A stretch of DNA of 64,000 bases from an uncultured Polaribacter sp. (GCA_943846595.1 OX044355.1:1267501-1331500); one strand, 5' to 3'. Shown: positions 1 to 9,653, numbered from the stretch's first letter. Notes: generated by a model from the letters alone, not told the origin. A program made the numbers and translations.

Positions 1-957
1 CATCCAGTCATCGTTAAACATTTTACCAACATACCTGCTTCCGTGATCATGAAATAATACAACAACCACATCATCCTTTGTAAAGTGTTCTTTTAATTGT
101 AAAAGGCCTTTTATTGCTGCTCCTGCAGAATTCCCTAAGAACATTCCTTCTTCTTTAGAGAGTCGCTGTGTATATACAGCTGCATCTTTATCGGTCACTT
201 TTGTAAATCCGTCAATGACTCCAAAGTTTACATTCTTCGGTAATATATCTTCACCAATTCCTTCCGTTACATAGGGATAAATTTCGTTTTCATCAAAGAA
301 CCCTGTTTCGTGGTATTTTTTAAACACAGACCCATAGGTATCCACTCCCCAAATTTTTACATTCGGATTTTTCATTTTTAAGTAACTTCCTACACCAGAG
401 ATAGTTCCTCCGGTTCCAACACCCACAACAAAATGAGTGATTTTTCCGGCAGTTTGTTCCCAGATTTCGGGACCTGTACTTAAAAAGTGTGCTTTACAGT
501 TGCTTGGGTTATCATATTGATTTACATACCATGAATTTGGCGTTTCTTCTCCTAAGCGTTTTGAAACGGAGTAATAAGATCTTGCATCGTCTGGTTCTAC
601 ATCTGTTGGGCATACCACTACTTCTGCTCCTACAGCTCTTAAAATATCTATCTTTTCTTTTGATTGTTTATCTGCCATTACAAAAATACATTTGTAACCC
701 TTTACAATTGCTGCCAATGCCAAACCCATTCCCGTATTTCCAGAGGTTCCTTCTATAATTGTACCCCCTGGCTGAAGTCGACCATCTGCTTCTGCATCTG
801 CTATCATTTGCAAAGCCATTCTATCTTTTACAGAGTTGCCTGGATTGAATGTTTCATACTTAGAAAGTACCAAGCAAGGGAGCTCTTTGGTAAGTACATT
901 CAATTTTATTAATGGAGTATTTCCTATTGTTTCTAATATATTTTTAGCGTATTTCAT
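1..957 (-). CDS. PLP-dependent cysteine synthase family protein (C-terminus beyond the window)
   Basis: The open frame runs without a stop from an ATG at 957 to the window edge, giving the first 319 residues of a fold-type II PLP enzyme. Visible motifs are NTPL near residue 13, the PLP-lysine motif NPGNSVKDR, the substrate loop EGTSGNTG and the phosphate-cup motif GVGTGGTISG. These fit O-acetylserine sulfhydrylase or cystathionine beta-synthase, which makes cysteine or cystathionine in the cytoplasm. At this length a simple cysteine synthase would nearly be complete; whether CBS domains follow cannot be seen. Family assignment is secure, exact substrate is not. Confidence 0.9.
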   Translation of the reverse strand, partial: MKYAKNILETIGNTPLIKLNVLTKELPCLVLSKYETFNPGNSVKDRMALQMIADAEADGRLQPGGTIIEGTSGNTGMGLALAAIVKGYKCIFVMADKQSKEKIDILRAVGAEVVVCPTDVEPDDARSYYSVSKRLGEETPNSWYVNQYDNPSNCKAHFLSTGPEIWEQTAGKITHFVVGVGTGGTISGVGSYLKMKNPNVKIWGVDTYGSVFKKYHETGFFDENEIYPYVTEGIGEDILPKNVNFGVIDGFTKVTDKDAAVYTQRLSKEEGMFLGNSAGAAIKGLLQLKEHFTKDDVVVVLFHDHGSRYVGKMFNDDWM

Positions 958-1090
958 TCCGTATTTTTACAAGGTAAAGGTAATTATTTTTTAGGCATTA
1001 GCTCAAAAGCTAGCACCTTCATTACTCGATTTCTGTGAAAAAAATCTGAAGTGCTGAACCATACCATTCAATCGCTAACGCATCGACTGG

Positions 1091-2326
1091 TTAACTATAC
1101 TTAATTGATTTTGCGGGGTTAATTTTTGTTATGATATACGAAGGAATTAATAGCATTATAAAGCATAAAACCAACGTTCCAATATTTAGAAAAACAATTG
1201 TTAGTAAATTGATGTGAACTGGAACTTCGCTCACATAATAGGTTGCTGGATTTAAGGATATAATTCCAGTATATTTTTGGAACATCAATAGTGTTAGACC
1301 AATTACATTTCCCCAAAAAAGCCCTTTTAACACCAAATAGGAAGCGTTGTAAAGAAACACTTTCCTTATGGCCCAATTATTACTTCCTAAGGCTTTTAAT
1401 ATACCGATCATTTGCACACGCTCTAGAATTAAAACCAGTAATGCTGTAATCATGTTGATGCTAGCGATGAGGATCATAATTACAATGATAAACGAGACAT
1501 TGTTGTCAAATAATTGAATCCAATCAAAGATATTTGGATAACTTTCTACGATTGTTTTACTATTGAGTTCTGCTCCAATCTGATTGTAAATTTCATTCCC
1601 TTTTACTTGGATGTTGTCAAAACTGTCTAATATAACTTCAAATCCGCCTACTTGATTATTAGTCCATTTATTCAATCGTTGTACTTCTCGAAGATCACCA
1701 ATCATTACACTCTTGTCAAACTGTGCAAAACCTGTATTGTAAATACCAACAATGATATATTTTCTATTGGAAGGTATTTTATTGATGTTGTTTTTTGGAA
1801 AGGTTGACAAAATGGTGTCATTTAGTTGCAGTTGCAAACGACTCATTACTGTTTTGGAAAGTAAAATTTCTTTTGTTCGTGGTAAAGTTAAATCAGGAAT
1901 ACGCCCTTCCACCAGATATTCTTTAAAAAAAGACCAATTATAATCTGTTGAAACGCCTTTAAAAACGATGCCTTCAAAATCCTTTTCGGTTCGTAAGATT
2001 CCTCCTTTTGAGGCAAATACTTGTATGTTTTTAATACCAGAAATGGTTTTGAATTTGGGGTAAAAGTCTTGGTTTTTATCAATAGGGACCACAGAAACTT
2101 CGGAGTTGTTGTTGTCATAATTGACAATCTGAACATGTCCTTTGAATCCTGCCATTTTATCGCGGATTTTGGTTTGCAAGCCCGCACTAGTAGTAACAGC
2201 AATAAGCATAATAACAATCCCCAATGCAATTGCAGTGATTGCAATTTTTATTATTGGAGATGAAATACTATTTTTATACTCTTTGCCAGCAATGATGCGT
2301 TTGGCGATAAATAACTCGTAATTCAA
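1091..2326 (-). CDS. ABC transporter permease, LolC/LolE (FtsX) family
   Basis: 411 residues with the MacB/LolE layout: one N-terminal membrane segment (about 25-48), a large periplasmic domain (about 49-270), then three C-terminal membrane segments with the FtsX-like core (about 278-302, 325-350 and 375-402). Proteins of this kind pull lipoproteins or other cargo out of the inner membrane with a LolD-type ATPase; no ATPase gene is adjacent. The only usable start is TTG at 2326, because an in-frame stop lies 12 bp upstream and there is no ATG near the N-terminal signal MNYELFIAKR. The start is only 4 bp from the ATG of the divergent gene. Confidence 0.88.
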   Translation of the reverse strand: MNYELFIAKRIIAGKEYKNSISSPIIKIAITAIALGIVIMLIAVTTSAGLQTKIRDKMAGFKGHVQIVNYDNNNSEVSVVPIDKNQDFYPKFKTISGIKNIQVFASKGGILRTEKDFEGIVFKGVSTDYNWSFFKEYLVEGRIPDLTLPRTKEILLSKTVMSRLQLQLNDTILSTFPKNNINKIPSNRKYIIVGIYNTGFAQFDKSVMIGDLREVQRLNKWTNNQVGGFEVILDSFDNIQVKGNEIYNQIGAELNSKTIVESYPNIFDWIQLFDNNVSFIIVIMILIASINMITALLVLILERVQMIGILKALGSNNWAIRKVFLYNASYLVLKGLFWGNVIGLTLLMFQKYTGIISLNPATYYVSEVPVHINLLTIVFLNIGTLVLCFIMLLIPSYIITKINPAKSIKYS

Positions 2327-2330
2327 TTTG

Positions 2331-3572
2331 ATGATTTATTTTAAACCTTTCAAAAGTACATATTTATTCTTGCTTTTAGCCCTCAATTTTCAGCTGATTT
2401 CTTGTGGGCAAAACTCAAAAGTGATTTCAAAAAATACAGATCAAGAAAATCAAATTATAAAAACAGGGGCAGCACGCACACTGTTGTATTTGAATTTTTT
2501 AAAAGGAAAAAACGTTGCTGTTGTTGGAAATCAAACCTCTATGATTGCAAAAAGACAAACCCGCAGTGGAACGCATGTAGTATCTTCATTTTCGCACTTA
2601 GTAGATAGTCTTCTGTTACTTGATATTACGATTAAAAAAGTATTTGCCCCCGAGCATGGTTTTCGGGGTAAAGCGGATGCTGGGGAAATTGTAAAAGATG
2701 GTTTTGATACTAAAACCGGCCTGTCTATTGTCTCTTTATATGGTAAAAATAAAAAACCATCTGCAGCGCAATTGTCTGGAATTGATGTTGTTGTTTTTGA
2801 TATTCAAGATGTGGGTGCGCGTTTTTATACTTATATTTCTTCATTACATTATGTGATGGAAGCTTGTGCAGAACTTGGTATTCAAGTAATTATTTTAGAC
2901 AGACCCAATCCGAACGGACATTATATTGATGGGCCCGTTTTAGAATTGGAGCATAAATCTTTTGTGGGGATGCACAAAGTACCTGTTGTGTATGGGATGA
3001 CAATCGGGGAATATGGACAAATGATCAATGGTGAAAAATGGTTGAAAAATGGAATTCAGTGTGATTTAAAGGTAATTCCGATAGGGAACTATACGCATCG
3101 AACGACTTATAGTTTACCAATAATGCCTTCTCCTAATTTACCAAATGATAAAAGTATCCATCTCTATCCAAGTTTATGTTTCTTTGAAGGAACTAATGTT
3201 TCTGCTGGTCGTGGAACTGATAAACAGTTTCAAATTTATGGGTCCCCTTTTTTACATGCAAGTGGATTTTCTTTTATACCACAACCTAATAATGGTGCAA
3301 AATTCCCAAAGCATCAAAACAAAATTTGTTTTGGTGAAGATTTAAGATTTGTAGAAAATACGTCTCAATTAGATTTGTCTTATCTAATAAAAGCTTACAA
3401 ACAGAATACGGCTAAAGAGTTCTTTAATAATTTCTTTACGAAGTTAGCAGGGACAAAAAAACTTCAACAACAAATAGAACAAGGCATGTCTGAGGAAGCG
3501 ATTAGAAAAACATGGGAACGTGATCTAACTACTTTTAAAGAGTTAAGAGAACAATATTTAATATATGATTAA
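2331..3572 (+). CDS. namZ: DUF1343 lipoprotein, probable exo-beta-N-acetylmuramidase (NamZ family)
   Basis: 413 residues. The N-terminus is a lipoprotein signal ending in the lipobox LISC (Cys about residue 26), so the mature protein is probably anchored in the envelope. The rest is a full-length DUF1343 domain with family blocks such as APEHGFRGKADAGE, DIQDVGARFYTY, LDRPNPNG and EGTNVSAGRGTD. Characterised DUF1343 proteins (NamZ) release terminal MurNAc from peptidoglycan fragments, which would fit with anmK at 47328. ATG at 2331 is chosen over the TTG one codon upstream. The promoter must lie inside the divergent permease gene. The enzymatic role is inferred from the family. Confidence 0.85.
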   Translation: MIYFKPFKSTYLFLLLALNFQLISCGQNSKVISKNTDQENQIIKTGAARTLLYLNFLKGKNVAVVGNQTSMIAKRQTRSGTHVVSSFSHLVDSLLLLDITIKKVFAPEHGFRGKADAGEIVKDGFDTKTGLSIVSLYGKNKKPSAAQLSGIDVVVFDIQDVGARFYTYISSLHYVMEACAELGIQVIILDRPNPNGHYIDGPVLELEHKSFVGMHKVPVVYGMTIGEYGQMINGEKWLKNGIQCDLKVIPIGNYTHRTTYSLPIMPSPNLPNDKSIHLYPSLCFFEGTNVSAGRGTDKQFQIYGSPFLHASGFSFIPQPNNGAKFPKHQNKICFGEDLRFVENTSQLDLSYLIKAYKQNTAKEFFNNFFTKLAGTKKLQQQIEQGMSEEAIRKTWERDLTTFKELREQYLIYD

Positions 3573-3585
3573 GCTTCTTTTTGAC

Positions 3586-3624
3586 CACATAGTCACATAG
3601 TCACATAGTCACATAGTCACATAG
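3586..3624. repeat. Tandem 8-bp repeat, unit cacatagt, about 4.9 copies
   Basis: Four perfect direct copies of cacatagt and a fifth missing its last base lie 14 bp after the stop of the DUF1343 gene. There are no spacers, so this is a microsatellite-like array and not CRISPR. It sits between convergent genes. Confidence 0.9.
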
Positions 3625-3720
3625 ATATTTAGGTTCATTGGATTCTTATTAGATATCCGTTTGTTATTAACGTGAAGCGTTTTTTTTAAATATCACGAAT
3701 ACTTATCGCTAGTTGAAAGA

Positions 3721-4557
3721 CTAAATTTTTTCAACTCCAGTTGGTTTCCGATACCCTTGAAATGGTTGTTTTAATAATTCTATTAGCGATGAGTTTTTGA
3801 CTTCATCTGGAAAGGTGTCCACTCCATAAACAATTTTATCGCGATCCAATTCGATGTAAGTTCCAAAAATACGATCCCAGATTGAAAAGATGTTTCCATA
3901 GTTTGCATCTGTATAAGGCAACTTATGGTGATGGTGTATTTTGTGCATGTCGGGTGAAATAATCAAATAACTCAGTAATTTATCTACTTTTCGAGAAATT
4001 TTAATATTTGCATGAATAAATTGACTTGTTATCAAAGATAAAGATTGATATATAAATACAATTGCTATAGGGGCTCCTACAATAAAAACGCCAAATAATG
4101 TAAAGGTAAAACGGATGATACTTTCTAGTGGATGGTGTCTGTTTGAAGTTGTGATGTCTACTTTATGATCTGAATGATGCACTAAATGTACCATCCACAA
4201 GGGCTTTACTTTATGTTCTGTGAAATGTGCTAAGTAGGCCCCGAAGAAATCTAATAATAACACGCCCAAACTCGCGTACAACCAAATCGGCATTTCTGGC
4301 AACCAGTTTATAATTCCAAAATCATTTATTTGAACCCAATCTGCAGTGTTCAGTAGCAAAAAAGCCAACGTAAAATTGATAAGGATGGTTGTTCCTGTAA
4401 AAAATAAGTTGGGCCCTGCATGTTTCCATTTCTTATAATTGAATTGAAAGAGTGGAATTCCGCTTTCTAAAAGCCAGAAAAATGTGATTCCGCCCACCAA
4501 AAAGAGACTTCTATGTGAGGAGGGTATGGTCTCAAAATATCCGAGTAATGTTTCCAA
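3721..4557 (-). CDS. Sterol desaturase / fatty acid hydroxylase family membrane protein
   Basis: 278 residues with several hydrophobic segments and the three histidine clusters of the membrane di-iron hydroxylase superfamily: HFTEH (about 112-116), HLVHHSDH followed by NRHH, and HKIHHHH near the C-terminus. Members oxidise lipids (sterols, carotenoids, sphingolipids or fatty acids) in the membrane; the substrate cannot be read from the sequence. The start is TTG at 4557 (METLLGYFETIP), as no in-frame ATG precedes the first conserved block. Confidence 0.85.
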   Translation of the reverse strand: METLLGYFETIPSSHRSLFLVGGITFFWLLESGIPLFQFNYKKWKHAGPNLFFTGTTILINFTLAFLLLNTADWVQINDFGIINWLPEMPIWLYASLGVLLLDFFGAYLAHFTEHKVKPLWMVHLVHHSDHKVDITTSNRHHPLESIIRFTFTLFGVFIVGAPIAIVFIYQSLSLITSQFIHANIKISRKVDKLLSYLIISPDMHKIHHHHKLPYTDANYGNIFSIWDRIFGTYIELDRDKIVYGVDTFPDEVKNSSLIELLKQPFQGYRKPTGVEKI

Positions 4558-4654
4558 GTTGATTTATTTTCTACTAAATTAAGAAAAATAAATTAAGTGT
4601 GGACTTCTGCTACAGTAATGCTACAAACAAATTGAATATGAAAAAGAGAATAAA

Positions 4655-5179
4655 TTATCTTCGTGTCTTTTTGGTATTGTATGTGTAAGGAATTTTTACT
4701 TTCAATGCTTCTACGATATTGTAAGCGGCTGGACAAATGGTTGTGTTTTCGATGGTTAAATCGGTAATTTGTATAAACTTTTTCCGATTGGTATGCGGGT
4801 ATTCTGCACAGGCTTTTGGCCTTACATTGTAGATTAGACAAGTGTTGTCGGAGGTGTCAAAAAAGGAGCAAGGTGCTGTTTTTAAGACCATGAAATCATC
4901 AGTATCTCGTTCTAAGTATTTGTTTTGAAAGTCTACAACTTTCATTTTTAAATGTTTAGAAATTCGCGCTGTATCGGTGTCTGTAAAAATTGGAGAGGTA
5001 GTTTTACAACAATTTCCACATGTTAAACAATCTGTTTTTTGAAACTCTTTATCATGCAATTCTTGCATCAGGTAGTCTAAATTCTTAGGGGTTCTCTTTC
5101 GTAAGTTGACAAAATATTTTTTGTTTTCTTTTTTAGCTTCTTCTGCTAATTTTGGGAGTTCTTCTAGGCGCTTTTGCAT
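4655..5179 (-). CDS. YkgJ family cysteine-cluster protein
   Basis: A soluble protein of about 174 residues with the cysteine cluster of the YkgJ/CxxCxxCC family: CLTCGNCC, then CSFFDTSDNTC, then RPKACAEYPH and a last Cys in TICPAAYN. The family is thought to bind a metal or Fe-S cluster, with no settled function. The frame opens upstream at a GTG at 5251, but a TAnnTTTG promoter (5251-5258, this strand) overlaps that codon, so translation should start at ATG 5200 or 5179; 5179 begins MQKRLEELPKLAEE and fits the family N-terminus best. It is divergent from argS. Confidence 0.8.
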   Translation of the reverse strand: MQKRLEELPKLAEEAKKENKKYFVNLRKRTPKNLDYLMQELHDKEFQKTDCLTCGNCCKTTSPIFTDTDTARISKHLKMKVVDFQNKYLERDTDDFMVLKTAPCSFFDTSDNTCLIYNVRPKACAEYPHTNRKKFIQITDLTIENTTICPAAYNIVEALKVKIPYTYNTKKTRR

Positions 5180-5250
5180 GTAAAGGGTATTTAAAATCAT
5201 CGCAATACGGGCGAAATAGTAGCTCGTTTTTCTGAAGTCAGATTGGACCA

Positions 5251-5258
5251 CAAAAATA
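5251..5258 (-). promoter_or_regulatory. Bacteroidota -7 promoter element for the YkgJ-family gene
   Basis: On the minus strand this reads TATTTTTG, an exact TAnnTTTG. It would start transcription near 5247 and so rules out the upstream GTG start. Confidence 0.55.
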
Positions 5259-5334
5259 CAATTATTCTAGACTAAAAATCATTGAAAAAAACAAATAAAA
5301 ATGTTTAATTTCGCAATTCAATTATTTGTATTTA

Positions 5335-7110
5335 ATGAACATTCAAAATACCATCGAAACCAAAGTAAAGGAAGGTTTTTTAGCGCTTTATCACACTGAA
5401 ATCCCTACGGTGGAATTTCAGGCTACTCGCAGGGAATTTGAAGGCGATATCACAGTCGTTGTTTTCCCGATGTTGCGGTATAAAAAAGGAAATCCTGTTC
5501 AGCTCGGTGAAGATCTGGGAAAGTACCTTGTTGAAAATCTTGCTGAAATTACTAGTTACAATGTTGTAAAAGGATTTTTAAACTTGGTTATTGAAGATGC
5601 GTTTTATGTAAATTTCTTCCATACAATTTTTCCGAATGCTACCTACGGTTTTACACCAGTAAATGAGAATGAAGACGCTGTTTTGGTAGAGTATTCCTCG
5701 CCAAACACAAACAAACCTTTGCATTTAGGCCATGTTCGAAATAACCTTTTAGGCTACTCGGTTGCAGAAATCATAAAGGCTTCTGGAAAAAAAGTCTATA
5801 AAACTCAAATCATTAATGATCGAGGGATTCATATCTGTAAATCAATGTTGGCTTGGGATAAATATGGAAATGGTGAAACGCCAGCATCAACTGGTTTGAA
5901 AGGAGATAAACTGGTTGGTAATTACTATGTGAAGTTCGATTTAGAATATAAGAAAGAAATTGCGCAATTAGTTTTAGAAGGAAAAACCGAGGAAGAAGCT
6001 AAAAAACAAGCACCATTGATTCTTGAGGCGCAACAAATGTTGTTGCAATGGGAAGCTGGAGACCCTCAGGTTGTTGCGCTTTGGAAAACGATGAACTCTT
6101 GGGTATACAGTGGGTTTGATGTTACTTATAAAAATTTAGGTGTCGATTTTGATACTTTATACTACGAGAGCAATACATATTTATTAGGAAAAGATAGTAT
6201 TGAGGAAGGTTTGAAATCTGAAGTTTTCTATCAAAAAAAAGATGGTTCTGTTTGGTGTGATTTAACAGCAGACGGTTTGGATGAAAAATTGGTATTGCGT
6301 TCTGACGGAACTGCTGTTTATATGACCCAGGATCTTGGAACGGCCATTCAACGAACCAAAGATCTACCGGATGTTGGTGGTATGGTGTACACGGTTGGAA
6401 ATGAACAAGATTACCACTTTAAAGTGTTGTTTTTGATTCTGAAAAAACTAGGATATTCTTGGGCAGAAAGCTTGTTTCATTTGAGTTATGGAATGGTCGA
6501 TTTGCCTTCCGGAAAAATGAAATCACGTGAAGGAACCGTTGTGGATGCAGATGATTTAATGGTTGAAATGACAACCACTGCTAAAGATATTTCTGAAGAA
6601 CTAGGGAAATTGGATGGGTATTCAGATGCTGAGAAAGCGGAATTATACCAAACCATTGGTTTGGGAGCTTTGAAATATTTTATTTTAAAAGTGGATCCAA
6701 AAAAGCGTATTTTATTCGATCCAAAATCTTCGGTGGATTTTCAAGGAAATACGGGGCCTTTTATACAGTACACCTACGCAAGAATTCAATCCATTGTTAG
6801 AAAAGCAAATTTTGATTTTGCGAGCCCTGTCGCAATTGAACTGCACGTTAAGGAGAAAGAATTGTTAAAACAATTGGCGTTATTTCCAGAAACGATTCAG
6901 CAAGCAGCTGCAAATTATTCGCCTGCTGTAATTGCCAATTACACCTATGATTTGGTCAAGGAATTTAATTCTTTTTATCAGAATGTACCTATTTTAGGAG
7001 AGGAAGATCAAAATAAAAAAATATTTAGAGTCCAATTGTCAAAAAAAGTTGCGGATACGATAAAAAAAGCATTTTCATTACTTGGAATTCGAGTTCCAGA
7101 GCGAATGTAA
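5335..7110 (+). CDS. argS: Arginyl-tRNA synthetase
   Basis: 591 residues, usual length for class I ArgRS, which charges tRNA-Arg in the cytoplasm. The N-terminal tRNA-binding domain is followed by SSPNTNKPLHLGH (HIGH motif HLGH at 130-133) and the KMSKS equivalent KMKSR at about 394-398; the C-terminal DALR anticodon-binding domain ends in GIRVPERM. ATG at 5335 is preferred over a TTG three codons upstream. A TAATTTCG element at 5306-5313 is a near-match -7 box, giving a leader of about 20 nt. It is a single-gene unit. Confidence 0.98.
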   Translation: MNIQNTIETKVKEGFLALYHTEIPTVEFQATRREFEGDITVVVFPMLRYKKGNPVQLGEDLGKYLVENLAEITSYNVVKGFLNLVIEDAFYVNFFHTIFPNATYGFTPVNENEDAVLVEYSSPNTNKPLHLGHVRNNLLGYSVAEIIKASGKKVYKTQIINDRGIHICKSMLAWDKYGNGETPASTGLKGDKLVGNYYVKFDLEYKKEIAQLVLEGKTEEEAKKQAPLILEAQQMLLQWEAGDPQVVALWKTMNSWVYSGFDVTYKNLGVDFDTLYYESNTYLLGKDSIEEGLKSEVFYQKKDGSVWCDLTADGLDEKLVLRSDGTAVYMTQDLGTAIQRTKDLPDVGGMVYTVGNEQDYHFKVLFLILKKLGYSWAESLFHLSYGMVDLPSGKMKSREGTVVDADDLMVEMTTTAKDISEELGKLDGYSDAEKAELYQTIGLGALKYFILKVDPKKRILFDPKSSVDFQGNTGPFIQYTYARIQSIVRKANFDFASPVAIELHVKEKELLKQLALFPETIQQAAANYSPAVIANYTYDLVKEFNSFYQNVPILGEEDQNKKIFRVQLSKKVADTIKKAFSLLGIRVPERM

Positions 7111-7194
7111 AAGCGAAGCATCTGTATTCTTAAAGTCTTTTAACGAGGATTGTATAAATAAAAAGATTTAGTTTTAGAAAATAATAAAAGGTAG

Positions 7195-7202
7195 TAAATT
7201 TG
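7195..7202 (+). promoter_or_regulatory. Bacteroidota -7 promoter element upstream of lpdA
   Basis: TAAATTTG matches TAnnTTTG exactly. It predicts a start near 7206 and a leader of about 94 nt before lpdA. The -33 position has TTT rather than TTG. Confidence 0.5.
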
Positions 7203-7299
7203 CCAGCGTTAAGGATTGCAGTGATATCCTTTTTATTTTTCATAAAAAGATAAAACGGAAAGCCTGTGAAAACGCCCAAAAAATAAAACACACACAATT

Positions 7300-8688
7300 A
7301 TGAAATACGACATCATTATTATCGGAAGTGGACCTGGAGGATATGTAACCGGAATTAGAGCTTCTCAGTTAGGCTTTAAAGTTGCCATTGTAGAGAAAGA
7401 ATCTTTGGGTGGAATTTGCTTGAACTGGGGGTGTATTCCAACGAAAGCATTGTTAAAATCTGCTCAAGTGTATGATTATTTAAAGCATGTTGATGACTAT
7501 GGTTTAAAAGCGGAGGCCATCGACAAGGATTTTGATGCGGTTATTAAAAGAAGTCGTGGTGTTGCAGACGGAATGAGTAAAGGAGTAGCCTTTTTAATGA
7601 AGAAAAACAAAATCGATATTATCAATGGTTTTGGAAAAATTAAAACGGGTAAAAAAGTGGACGTTACTGCTGAAGATGGTACTTTAATGGAATATTCTGC
7701 GGACAATATTATTATTGCAACAGGTGCTCGTTCGCGAGAATTGCCAAACCTACCTCAAGATGGTGTAAAGGTAATTGGTTATCGAAAAGCGATGACGTTG
7801 CCAAGTCAACCCAAATCGATGATTGTTGTTGGTTCTGGAGCAATTGGTGTTGAGTTTGCACATTTTTATAACGCTATGGGTACGGAGGTTACTATTGTAG
7901 AATACATGCCCAATGTAGTGCCTGTAGAAGATATTGATGTTTCAAAACAATTTGAACGTTCTATCAAAAAAGCGGGTATTAAGGTAATGACGAATTCTTC
8001 TGTAGAATCTGTTGATACTTCTGGTGATGGAGTGGTTGCTACTGTAAAAACAAAGAAAGGAGCGGAGACCTTACAAGCTGATGTTTTACTTTCGGCTGTT
8101 GGAATTAAATCGAACATTGAAAATATTGGACTGGAAGATGTCGGTATTATAGTAGATCGAGATAAAATATTAGTAAACGATTTTTACCAAACAAATATTC
8201 CGGGTTATTATGCCATTGGTGATGTGGTTCCTGGACAGGCATTGGCACACGTTGCTTCTGCGGAAGGAATTACCTGTGTAGAGAAACTAGCAGGATTGCA
8301 CACGGAGCCCATTGACTATGGAAACGTTCCGGGTTGTACCTATGCAACTCCTGAAATTGCTTCTGTTGGAATGACCGAAGCGAAAGCAAGAGAAGCGGGC
8401 TACGATTTAAAAGTAGGGAAGTTTCCTTTTTCAGCTTCTGGAAAAGCAACTGCTGGTGGAACCACTGAAGGGTTTGTAAAAGTAATTTTTGATGCAAAAT
8501 ATGGCGAATGGTTAGGATGCCACATGATTGGTGCTGGTGTTACAGACATGATTGCGGAAGCTGTTTTAGGACGTAAATTAGAAACTACTGGACATGAAGT
8601 TTTAAAAACAATTCATCCACATCCAACCATGAGTGAAGCAGTAATGGAAGCCGTGGCTGATGCTTATGATGAAGTGATACACTTATAA
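7300..8688 (+). CDS. lpdA: Dihydrolipoyl dehydrogenase (E3)
   Basis: 462 residues, full length for the E3 flavoenzyme that reoxidises dihydrolipoamide in the 2-oxo-acid dehydrogenase and glycine cleavage complexes. It has the FAD-binding GSGPGGY near residue 9, the redox-active disulfide C40-x4-C45 in GGICLNWGCIP, the NAD-binding GSGAIGVEF, the second FAD motif YAIGDV, and the C-terminal catalytic HPHPTMSE. Its substrate cofactor is lipoate, and lipA lies at 14184 in this window. No E1/E2 genes are adjacent. A strong terminator follows. Confidence 0.97.
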   Translation: MKYDIIIIGSGPGGYVTGIRASQLGFKVAIVEKESLGGICLNWGCIPTKALLKSAQVYDYLKHVDDYGLKAEAIDKDFDAVIKRSRGVADGMSKGVAFLMKKNKIDIINGFGKIKTGKKVDVTAEDGTLMEYSADNIIIATGARSRELPNLPQDGVKVIGYRKAMTLPSQPKSMIVVGSGAIGVEFAHFYNAMGTEVTIVEYMPNVVPVEDIDVSKQFERSIKKAGIKVMTNSSVESVDTSGDGVVATVKTKKGAETLQADVLLSAVGIKSNIENIGLEDVGIIVDRDKILVNDFYQTNIPGYYAIGDVVPGQALAHVASAEGITCVEKLAGLHTEPIDYGNVPGCTYATPEIASVGMTEAKAREAGYDLKVGKFPFSASGKATAGGTTEGFVKVIFDAKYGEWLGCHMIGAGVTDMIAEAVLGRKLETTGHEVLKTIHPHPTMSEAVMEAVADAYDEVIHL

Positions 8689-8725
8689 ATTATCCTATTT
8701 TCTCCAGTTAGGAATCTTAGTTTTT

Positions 8726-8760
8726 AAAAAAACCGAAGCATTGTGCTTCGGTTTTTTTTT
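8726..8760. terminator. Bidirectional terminator between lpdA and rlmF
   Basis: A perfect stem aaccgaagca / tgcttcggtt with a 3-nt loop (8731-8753) is flanked by A and T runs, so it can stop the convergent lpdA and rlmF transcripts. Confidence 0.9.
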
Positions 8761-8780
8761 AGCTCCTAAAAAACATTTTT

Positions 8781-9653
8781 TTAATACTTCCAGCAAACGA
8801 TTCGAGTTACTTTATTTCCTTGACGCATTGGAATGACTTTAAATTTAGTAGCGCCTAATTTCTTGGAAGATTTCTCCATGCTTTCTACATTCTCTTTTTT
8901 AGACACCAAACTTGTGAACCAACTACTTTTGTCTTTGTACAAAGAACTTTCATACAGGTAGTTGTGTAAAAAAGCTTTTTCACCACCTACATACCACAAT
9001 TCATTGTTGTTTCCAGAGAAATTTCGAACGGCACTATTTCCTAGGTTTCTATTTTTTCTTTTGTTAGCGCCTTGTGCTTCTTCTGCCGATTTATAAAAGG
9101 GCGGATTACACATGACTGCAGCAAAGGAGTCATTGTCTTGTAAAATGCCTTTTAAAATCTGATTTTCATTTAATTGTTGGCGTAATTTTATATGTGTATC
9201 TAAATTATTATCATCGACAATATCTTGTGCAGTATCCAAAGAATCCAAGTCAATGTCGACACCAACAAAATTCCAATTGTAAGCTGCGACGCCCAATAAT
9301 GGATAAATACAAGTTGCCCCTGTTCCAATATCTAATATTGTAATGTTTTTTTCTTTTTCTAGTTCGGGGGAAAGCAAATCTGCTAAATGATGAATATAAT
9401 CTAATCGTCCTGGAATAGGTGGACATAAATTTTGGTCAGGAAAATTCCAAAGCGCTATTTTATCAAAGGTGAAAAGCAATGCTTTGTTGAGTTCCTTTAC
9501 GGCAATTGGATTTGAAAAATCGATGCTAATACTCCCGTATTTATTCTCAGTAACAAAATTTTTTAAGGCTGGATTTTTAAGCATTAAATCCTCAAAATCA
9601 TATGTGTTATTGAATTTATTACTTGGATGGAGTCCTTTGTCTTTTTGGCTCAT
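8781..9653 (-). CDS. rlmF: 23S rRNA (adenine(1618)-N(6))-methyltransferase RlmF
   Basis: 290 residues with the family N-terminal block KGLHPSNKFN, the conserved LCPPIPGRLDYIHHLADLL region (about 77-95), SAM-binding DIGTG (108-112) and the N6-adenine methyltransferase motif NPPF (183-186). The enzyme methylates A1618 of 23S rRNA. Its ATG overlaps the stop of bshC by 4 bp (ATGA, 9650-9653), so the two are probably translationally coupled. Confidence 0.95.
   Translation of the reverse strand: MSQKDKGLHPSNKFNNTYDFEDLMLKNPALKNFVTENKYGSISIDFSNPIAVKELNKALLFTFDKIALWNFPDQNLCPPIPGRLDYIHHLADLLSPELEKEKNITILDIGTGATCIYPLLGVAAYNWNFVGVDIDLDSLDTAQDIVDDNNLDTHIKLRQQLNENQILKGILQDNDSFAAVMCNPPFYKSAEEAQGANKRKNRNLGNSAVRNFSGNNNELWYVGGEKAFLHNYLYESSLYKDKSSWFTSLVSKKENVESMEKSSKKLGATKFKVIPMRQGNKVTRIVCWKY

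Noticed and set aside
489..912. Plus-strand frames opposite the cysteine synthase gene
   Set aside because: They are antisense frames of a clearly conserved gene and have no support of their own.
3586..3624. Tandem repeat as a CRISPR array
   Set aside because: Units are 8 bp and contiguous, with no spacers and no cas genes.
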